From the NCBI GenBank assembly GCA_030549495.1, contig JAUIRK010000971.1:486501-550500 (forward strand): 64,000 bases of DNA, written 5' to 3'. Below the pieces are notes generated by a model. It had not been told where the DNA came from and made no database searches. It saw only the letters and a list, made by a program, of their open reading frames with translations. Both the position numbers and the translations under genes were made by a program. Within the stretch, counting starts at the first letter, position 1. Each line of letters opens with the position of its first letter. Of the stretch, positions 57,055 through 64,000 are shown one piece after another. This DNA comes from Nectonema munidae. Its lineage: Eukaryota > Nematomorpha > Nectonematoida > Nectonematidae.

Positions 57055-57285
57055 CTAAAATTGAGCTTGTGTGGGTTTAAAGATGCATAATGATGAGTGC
57101 TTGTTTTTTTCTTTAATTGAACAAAAGTTCTTTGAACACTTCAAGCAACTGCGGCGTTCTATTAAAGTTCTTCCTTCGGCATCCAATTTTTGCAAAGAAG
57201 GGCAGAACTCACCGAAATATCTACTTACTCCAAGAGTTTTCATAAACTGAGCTTGAAATAGTGAACCTAAATAACGGTTTATCAT
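57055..57285 (-). CDS. C2HC-like zinc-finger frame inside the GGGGTC transposon
   Basis: 76 codons with NRYLGSLFQAQFMKTLGV, then CLKCSKNFCSIKEKNKHSSL and C, a C-x2-C-x12-H-x4-C pattern that could bind zinc. The frame is also open upstream with PPPVPISSTTEG. I do not recognise a transposase family. It may be the N-terminal DNA-binding part of the element's own protein; the rest was displaced or lost. Confidence 0.4.
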   Translation of the reverse strand: MINRYLGSLFQAQFMKTLGVSRYFGEFCPSLQKLDAEGRTLIERRSCLKCSKNFCSIKEKNKHSSLCIFKPTQAQF

Positions 57286-57399
57286 GTTTACAGTTAAGCC
57301 TTCTGTTGTTGAACTAATTGGAACAGGAGGTGGTAAAATCTAAAAACAGAATTAAAAAAATGCAAGTAACAACTTTCGCTTGAAAATGTAAGCTTAATC

Positions 57400-59045
57400 T
57401 CACCAAATAAGCTGGTCCCTTTGAGTGCTAAGGTTCCCGAAAAACCGATTGAATTAGAAAGAGTTAAAGGTTTGTTCAGTTGTTATTCCAAATTGATTCA
57501 TAAATTTTCTAAATTAATTAACCCGCTAATTTGTGCTAGTTTTCCTCTTGGCAAAGAACAATTGATGCTTTCAATGAAATAAAAAACAAGATTTTTAATT
57601 CTGTAATTTGGGCTATAGATGGTAAGACTACTTTTGAAGTTAAAACAGACGCAAGCAATTAAACCGTATCAGCGGTTCTCCATCAAGAAGGACGACCTGA
57701 CGCCTTTTTTTCAAAGACTCTTTTAGGCAGTGAGAAGAAATATTCCATCATAGAGAAAGAAGCTCTCGCAATCATTGAGACCCTGAAGCACTGGCGGCAT
57801 TACCTAGTAGATAAAATTTTCATTCTGTCTCTTTTATGCTCAACCAAAAACAAAATCAAAAACGAGAAGATTTTAAGATGGAGACTCGAGCTTTCCAGTT
57901 ATTACTTTGACATAGAACATAAATCCGGTAAGTTGAACGTTGCTGTAGACACTCTGTCTAGACTTTGTTCGAGCCAATCATCCTGCCATCCAATTGAAAA
58001 CCTCCGTTTCCTTCATTCAAAATTAGCTCATCCTGAAGTCACGCGGTTGCAGAACTAAGAAGTTGTCATTTTTTTGTTGCAGAAGTCCGTATGTTCCAAA
58101 TGTCCTGTGTGCTGTTGGATCAAGCCAAGGTTCCCAAAATTTGAACAAACAATGATAAAGGCTACAAGACCATGGGAGCAACTCAATTTGGACTTCAAAG
58201 GACCACTACCTAGTGCTAAGCATAATAAATGTGTTCTGCTGGTTGTCGACGAGTTTTCGCGATTGCCATGACATATCGTCTAGGACTTTGATAAAGCAGT
58301 TAACCGATTTGTTTTCCGTATTTGGACTGCCAAATTATGTTCATTCTGATTGTGGAAGTGGATACATGAGTGAACAGTTTTGCATCTTCTTGAAATCTCA
58401 TAATGTTCTACCTAGTAGAACGACTCCTTACAACCAGGCTGGAAATGGTCAGTCTGAGAGATTTGTGGAAACGATATGGAAATCTATCCAACTAACTCTG
58501 AAATCTAGGAATTAATATGTAGTCCACTGGGAAGATGCTATCCCTGAAGCGTTACATTCGATCAGGACTTTAATTAATACTTCAAAAAATGTTTCACCGC
58601 ATGATTTAATCTTTACATTTTCTAGAAAAACTTCCATGGGAGTAGCTGTACCACATTGGGTCTTATCTCCATGCAGAGGTTAACGGAAAATTGGTAAAAA
58701 CGCGAACGACTTATTTGAGGTAGATATACTAGATGCAAATCATTTGTATGCACACAGTCTAAAACACTTTGCTCCTGCTCCTAATAGTGGTGACGTTTAT
58801 TGGCAAGTAAATAGTGAAAAGCAGTTGGCAGAAAATCTCAACTCTGATTGTTCTGAACAAGAAAAGCCAACTTCTGAATATGTTATATCAATCCCTAAAG
58901 AACCGAATTATGATGATCACAGAAAGGAGGTAGAACAAAGTCATTAATGCAGACAAAAAAGAGATGATCCAAAAAGAGCTCGAACCTGTTCTAAGATCAT
59001 CCCGCGAAAGAAAACTTGTTGAACGTTATAAGCCTCCTTGGTGAT
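57400..59045 (+). mobile_element. Ty3/Gypsy LTR-retrotransposon fossil (pol fragment)
   Basis: Pol parts are recognisable in order: the end of the reverse transcriptase with RNase H (about 57420-57960), an integrase (about 58070-58520, zinc-binding CSKCPVCCW start, LNLDFKGP core and GNGQSERFVE) and a C-terminal region to about 59045. No gag and no clear LTRs are seen. It is broken with many breaks and looks old. It lies inside the GGGGTC-ended transposon, so it is younger than that insertion. Confidence 0.8.
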
Positions 59046-60639
59046 TTCCTACATGCGGTGAATGTCATATTAGTACAATTACAAGTTTTGAAAGTTTAAT
59101 TTGTTTTTTTTTTAATTTTATATATATTTTTTTTAATAACTCCATAGTGGGTAGTCCTTTTGGCGCCATTTCATTGATTTCTCCTCAAAATTTTACTTTG
59201 CATATAATATAAAAATGATGTAAAATCTATTCGGAGGCATATTAATTAGTGTATTTTTCAAAATTAATTACATTTTTTATTTCATTGTCTCATTTTTATC
59301 CAATTTCTTCTTTTAGTTTTGTTTTATAAGATAAAATGAGATTCTGTTTTATGTAAAAAGATAAAATGATATAAAGTTTAACGAAACATCATGGCTGTTT
59401 TTTTTTGAGAAATGATGTGAATTTTGTAAACTAGTTCTATACAAAAAATATCATCGCAAAAACTGTAATACATACGCTGTTATTTTGCACTATTTGCCTC
59501 GTTCGTTGCATTTGAGATACGATGGTTTTATTTTTTTTAATGTTTTTTTTAATTCAACAAACTTTTAATATAAGTTGTTTTTATATCTTGACAGCTATGT
59601 AAAGGTTTCTGAGTTTTCAAATACTCCAAAGAAAGCTATAAGCGTTTAAATTTTTTAACTTTAAATACTTTATAGTTCGCTCTCGCTTCTTTGCATATGC
59701 AATGCCTCCGAAGCTTTGCCAAGGTATAGATAAAATATATAAATATTTTATGATTTGCAGAAGATACTGTGAAATCTACAGATCTGAGAAAAAGAGAAAT
59801 CTATATATAATGTTGATGTCAACTTTTCCAAACCCCCCTCCCCCCTGTCCACCTTTTGTCAACTTGAAGCCTCCTCCTCCCTCCCAGTCTGTGTTGACGT
59901 CAAATGTGAATGACCCCTAATGCAATTATGTGAAAAAACTTACTTTTATCTTGAACACGTTTAAGAAAACAACAAAAATTATCATATTTAGAAGAATAAG
60001 ATAGAATATTAAGAGATAAAATATTAAGGCTTGATAACGCTTCACACATCTTACTACATTCATACTTTTTACAGTAAAAATGATAAAAAAAAAACTCTAT
60101 CAAATTCATCAAAATGATGAGGAGAAGAATAAGCATGTGAAGGTTCAAAAATTTCATCAATAAGTTGAGCACAAGGATTATAATTCATTTAGGATAGAAA
60201 AGTAATTATTATATTCACGAGCTTTAATTTTATCAACAATTGCTTGAAACGATAAACAATTCTTATTAAAAAATTGATGCATTCTAAATTTTTACATTTA
60301 AAGCAGCTATCACTTTTTTGAACTGTACAATTATTAAATGTATCTTCCTTAGAAAAGTAGAGACTACACTTCAATTGATTTTTGCATTTAAAAGTCCAAT
60401 GACCGTAACCTATGCAGTTATTGCAGCATTTGACCTTAGGCATAAGACACAAATTTCAAAAGAAAGATTTTTTTCAAAGAAAGTGATCTATCATATATGA
60501 ATGATTTTGTTCCCTTCTTGAGCTTGAAGAGTTTTTCAAAAAATTTCGCCATAGCGGTCTAACTATAATTTTTAATAGCTCAGAGTCTCATTTAAAAAAA
60601 ATAAATCAAGATATAAACTAATGTACTAAAAAATTGACA

Positions 60640-62251
60640 CAATTGTTTATTCAAAAACTGTCTGAACAATCCAAATCTAAAAGGGATGGATGGCATCTGT
60701 TTCTTCTAAATTCGGCTGTTTTGGCCAATGCAACTCTCATATCACTCACTTCCCATCTGTTTCGGGATTTGGTTTCAATGGCAAGTAGCATGGAAAACGC
60801 TTGCTAAATCGAATCAGAGCAATCTTTGCAAGCATAGAACTCTCCGATTTCAATCGATATGAGATATTTCAGAGAAACATGTTTTGCACCTCCTCAGTCA
60901 TTAGTCAAATCAATAAACTGTTCTCGAATTAAGATGTCTTCTGAGGCCAGATCACTAGTGGTGATTATAAATGGGTTTTTGATAGTATTGTTCAAATTTT
61001 TGTATATTAAGAAAATAAAGAGAAAGTTCTTGGCATGCTACATGGTGTATTATGGCATCTAGAACATCTTTATTAATGAAAATCTTATTTTCAACAAATA
61101 TGTTCGAAAATCGAGCAAGATTTTTCTCATCAAAGAATGCAATTATCCCAGCTTCATTTCAAAAGCTGTCATTTTTTTATTACAATGGAGTACTCTCATC
61201 TCTTTTCCCTGCAGCGCAAGGTTAAAATAATTCATATATTCAAATATGTTCACTTAAAATGAGAGAAATATACGAAAACGGACATCAGAAAATTCTACAT
61301 GCATGTCTAGTTTGACTTCCAGAAATTGCTGGATTTCTTTATCGCTTGGAAAATTTTCCTTTGGAAAGCCACCTCACGTTTAAGCGCAGCAAGAGTTATG
61401 GTTTTATGGCTCGGCGCACTGGTTATCAATTGCATCTGGAAATTTTTGCTTAGCCAGATTCTAACTTAATAGCATGTGCTGTAAGAAATTTTATCACTTT
61501 GGCAAATGTTTATCTACAGTTCTATTGCTGAGTTTCGCAAAATAAAAAATTGTCTACCGGGTTCTTATCATACACATATTGTACGAAAACACAAAGCTGA
61601 GATAAGTTTGCAGCATTCATCCTTTCATCAATCTGGGCAAAAAAGTTGAAAATTGAATTAAAACCACGTTTGACTTGTCATCATACATCTCTCCTATTAG
61701 CCTTCTAAAGGTATCGTTTGACAAGAAGATTGAATCTTAGCACATTCAATATATCTTTGCAGCAAGGTAATATCAACTGTTGTGCTATGTTGTGGAACTT
61801 TTTGACAGCAGATATTTTTTTTGAAACTTTTCACACCATACTTAATATTTTGCAAAAACATTCCTATGTTATTTATCAAGCATGAATTTGTGCAATCGTT
61901 CAGCCAAAAGTTTTGTTTACCGAACTCGAGTGCAGCGCAAGCTTAACTTGACTGCCTTTAGAAAAGTGGATGCTAACACTTCAGAACACAAAGGACACTT
62001 ATGCTCCTCTTCACCAGCAGACTTATTTATTTTTTCAAGTGTGAGTCGTCATATTTCATTTTTTAGCCATTAAGAAAAATGCACATTTACAAGTTAGGCC
62101 TGAAAAGCAATAAAAGAAAAAAATAGTACTTAATTCAAAGACTAACTTATTTGTTCTTTTTAAATGTATTGGCAAAATTTCAAATGACCCAATTTGGGTG
62201 CAATATTTTGCAAAAAACGATTCACCGCGGACTCCAGTTTGAAAACCACTG
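60640..62251 (-). mobile_element. hAT transposon relic (ZBED5-like)
   Basis: The right end, reversed, is CAGTGGTTTTCAAACTGG, a classic hAT terminus ending at 62251. In reverse order the coding relics are HKCPLCSEVLASTFLKAVKL (about 62000-61940), a central TTVDITLLQRYIECAKI stretch, FVFSYNMCMIRTR-like pieces, NVRWLSKGKFSKR (about 61385-61340) and the C-terminus AIETKSRNRWEVSDMRVALA (about 60790-60715). These match the ZBED5/FAM200 style of hAT transposase (EVLANESLK, HVRWLSRG, KTKYRNRL). Many stops. The left end was not located. Confidence 0.7.
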
Positions 62252-62363
62252 AGCTAGAAAGTTGATGCAATCATAATTACAAACAAAGTAATTTGACTTC
62301 ATAAAATCTGTGCAGTTGTGGTGGGATTCAGAGCTTACAGTGCAAGTATAATGTCAGGTAATA

Positions 62364-62900
62364 ATGATGGTGTGTTCATTGGACAAAAATTCTTTTATAA
62401 AATTATTAAAAAAAAGTTCGCCACCCCTCTCTCAAATTTTGAGGATGTGCACCCCTGCTTTAAACCTAGTCAACAGTGAAGTAGTACTAGAATTTGTAGA
62501 ATCTATTAACAAATTACACTTTGAGTTTGACAGAACCAAAAAAACTAAAACCAGGACTTGATTTGTTTTTATCCTTTTGTTGTCAATGTTGACAATCTTC
62601 CTTCCTATATTCAAAGTGAATTCATTGATCTCACATGTAATTCAACATTAAAACAAAAATTTTTAGATGGAATACCTTTATGCCAATTCTTTACAATACC
62701 CAAACATTACTTTAGTTAAAAAAAATTGTACATGTTTGGAAGCACTCGTGTGAAAGAACTTTTTTCAATTATGAAGTTGAATAAGAACTATTTGCGTTCC
62801 AGGTTGACAGATGAACATCTGTAGTCATCTTTAAGATTAACAACCGCCAGAACCATAACACCTGCAATCTCTGAAATAATTAAAGAAAGAGATGTCATAA
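62364..62900 (+). mobile_element. hAT transposon C-terminal relic
   Basis: The plus strand reads LDLFLSFCCQC, then LPSYIQSEFIDLTCNSTLKQ, FLDGIPLCQFFTIP and, after a shift, FGSTRVKELFSIMKLNKNYL, RSRLTDEHLQSSLRL. This matches the C-terminus of GTF2IRD2/ZBED-type hAT transposases (family form FSRMKLNKSKLRSSLTDEHL). The Cys and Phe of CEQTFS are replaced (ELFS). A separate terminal-like sequence with CTCAAATTTTGAG lies at 62430. Stops are present. Confidence 0.7.
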
Positions 62901-63530
62901 AAGAAAACAAAATAAGCTTTTCATTATCAACTTCATTGAATCTTTCAACCAAAATTTGATCTTTTTTAATTATTAAAATTTTAATGTTTAAAATAAATGT
63001 TCGAGTAGTCTTCAATAATTCACTTATTGGCTCTAAAAATAATTATTGAACAAACATAATCATATAAAAACTCCGCTATTTAAAAATTACCTGAAAAAAA
63101 CTATATATATTTTTTAGTCAATATAAAGCCCTACAACAAATGTTTGGTATGTACAGGTATTTTTCTTGATGATTTGGTTACAAATCTGTAAATTTTGAAA
63201 AAAAGTAGAAAAGAGAAAAAGTTGAGCCTCGAAACTTCTACTATACAATAAAATTATAATTTATAACATTTACTCTATACACACAAATTTTTTACAAAAA
63301 TAACTATTTTTTATTTTGAAAATTAATTTTTTTTTCTGTCATAGACTTTATTGAATGTTTTTAAATTTCAAATAATTTAAATTTTGCAAGTGCTTTTAAA
63401 AAATAATTAATAAATATTTTATCGATCTTGTCGGTTTAAAATTATCGCTGTAACGTATATGGGCTCAATCATATATCGCTCAACAGTGTGTACGCCATGT
63501 TAACTTATTGAAGTGTATCAATGTAATGAA
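62901..63530. other. Unassigned AT-rich DNA
   Basis: Between the hAT relic and MRPS12. Only short chance frames; no gene seen. Confidence 0.3.
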
Positions 63531-63539
63531 ATTAGAGCT

Positions 63540-63545
63540 TTTATT
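63540..63545 (-). promoter_or_regulatory. Candidate poly-A signal of MRPS12
   Basis: AATAAA on the reverse strand, about 30 bases beyond the stop codon of MRPS12. Distance and orientation fit a cleavage signal. Confidence 0.45.
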
Positions 63546-63573
63546 TTTAGAATTTTGTAATAAAAGCATTGAA

Positions 63574-63731
63574 TCAATTTCTCTTTTTGACGTGGGCGCA
63601 ATCGTATTTTCCTCTCACTACCTTCACTTTAATGCCGGGAGTATCCTTGACTCTTCCACCTTCCAACAAGACGATGTTGTGTTCCTGAAGATTGTGACCC
63701 ATTCCAGGCACGTAGGCAATCAACTCTTTGC
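63574..63731 (-). CDS. MRPS12: MRPS12, mitochondrial ribosomal protein uS12m, last exon
   Basis: The reverse strand encodes [17 protein letters not shown], then [20 protein letters not shown] and [13 protein letters not shown] before TGA at 63576-63574. This is the C-terminus of uS12m, in the mitoribosome decoding centre. Human MRPS12 ends with [30 protein letters not shown]. The exon begins after the acceptor TTTAAG in phase 1; the first base of the glycine codon comes from an upstream exon beyond position 64000. The LQEH loop and the DxPG decoding motif are intact, so it looks functional. Bacterial and mitochondrial forms differ; this one matches the mitochondrial form. Confidence 0.94.
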
Positions 63732-64000
63732 CTTAAAGTAAAATGAGATTATCTTCAGAATCAAATCTACCATAAAACATATTTAAAAATGGTGAGGGTG
63801 TATCTATCAAAAAATTTATTAAATTTATGCCAATCAAGTTATAGCCCATTTAACATTACGAATCAACGGTAGTTTTGGCTTCGAGTAGGAAAAAAATGTC
63901 TCTAGTAAACTTAGCTAGGTTTAGGTTGGAAAATGAAAGTGTAGAAGTTAAACCTACTTCCTTCGAATAGTTATTTTAAACGTTATCTTTTAAATTACAT
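63732..64000 (-). other. MRPS12: Intron of MRPS12 (partial)
   Basis: Non-coding sequence upstream of the last exon. The pyrimidine-rich stretch before TTTAAG fits a 3' splice site. No earlier MRPS12 exon was found before the window ends. Confidence 0.6.

Larger units (their letters stand above)
56823..59917. mobile_element. GGGGTC-ended DNA transposon (PIF/Harbinger-like), hosting a Gypsy fossil
   Basis: The ends GGGGTCGTTCACAATTGATG and, reversed, GGGGTCATTCACATTTGACG are inverted repeats, with TAA on both sides (56820-56822 and 59918-59920). A 3-bp TAA duplication fits the PIF/Harbinger TWA preference, so I favour that group without certainty. C-rich runs follow each end. A reverse frame (57055-57285) has a CLKCSKNFCSIKEKNKHSSL zinc-finger-like motif. 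The element is 3095 bp; 57400-59045 inside it is a separate Ty3/Gypsy insertion. Confidence 0.6.
55310..60480 (-). mobile_element. CR1/Jockey-like LINE, interrupted by a DNA transposon
   Basis: In reverse order: ORF1 knuckles at about 60470-60290 (CCNNCIGYGHWTFKC), endonuclease start at 60172-59930 (LNILSLNILSYSSKYDNF, FFHIIAL), then a 3.1-kb insertion (56823-59917), then endonuclease remainder from 56822 (ETWISDFQICENLAF), GDFN-like FLRDFNLDLFKI at about 56520, the RT with GVPQGSVLRPLLF (56056-55778) and the C-terminal domain (55581-55318). The same family as 23880-27060. Many breaks. The 3' end is missing. Confidence 0.8.

Noticed and set aside
59702-59920. 72-codon proline-rich frame
   Set aside because: The proline codons come from the C-rich subterminal run of the GGGGTC transposon end; it is not a gene.
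1-64000. CRISPR array, bacterial operon, rRNA or tRNA genes
   Set aside because: The known genes are animal nuclear genes. The tandem repeats seen have periods near 150 bp without spacers, and I found no convincing cloverleaf or rRNA stretch by eye.

Overview
The window is nuclear DNA of a multicellular animal. It is AT-rich (estimated by eye at about 70% A+T) and crowded with old transposable elements, and I see no bacterial gene organisation. An invertebrate, perhaps an arthropod, is my best guess, but no sequence here fixes the taxon.

Four host genes are recognisable. EDRF1 runs off the left edge (1-1254, minus) without an intron. NUP205, a scaffold nucleoporin, is an uninterrupted 1833-codon gene (8388-13889, minus). 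NUDT14, a Nudix UDP-sugar pyrophosphatase, has five exons between 31272 and 39209 (plus); joined, they encode exactly 222 residues, the length of human NUDT14. The last exon of MRPS12, mitochondrial ribosomal protein uS12m, lies at 63574-63731 (minus). These are housekeeping genes with no shared pathway. An unassigned open frame sits at 1538-1855.

Most of the rest is transposon debris. Region by region: a Tigger-like MITE holding a piggyBac-like MITE (2223-2482); an I/Jockey-group LINE with a degenerate 2A-like motif (3300-6840, minus); hAT-type MITEs (7050-8190); an R1-like LINE 5' piece (14040-15135) and the complementary 3' piece (18860-22423); a 513-bp MITE with minisatellite ends (22984-23496); a nearly whole CR1/Jockey-like LINE (23880-27060, minus) and a second fragment (28700-29645); hAT relics and MITEs in and around NUDT14; a multi-copy transposon-type protein gene split by a MITE and a piggyBac element (41126-45190); an RTE-like LINE (46490-48970, minus); a 150-bp satellite holding a retroelement fossil (49720-52255); a second satellite with inverted copies (52258-53950); a hAT element (54140-55260); a CR1-like LINE split by a GGGGTC-ended DNA transposon that itself holds a Ty3/Gypsy fossil (55310-60480); and two more hAT relics (60640-62900).

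The points most worth a second look are the 2A-like motif, the nested insertions, the inverted satellite arms flanking a 1-kb spacer, the unrelated tandem repeats sharing a period near 150 bp, and the contrast between intronless EDRF1/NUP205 and intron-rich NUDT14.
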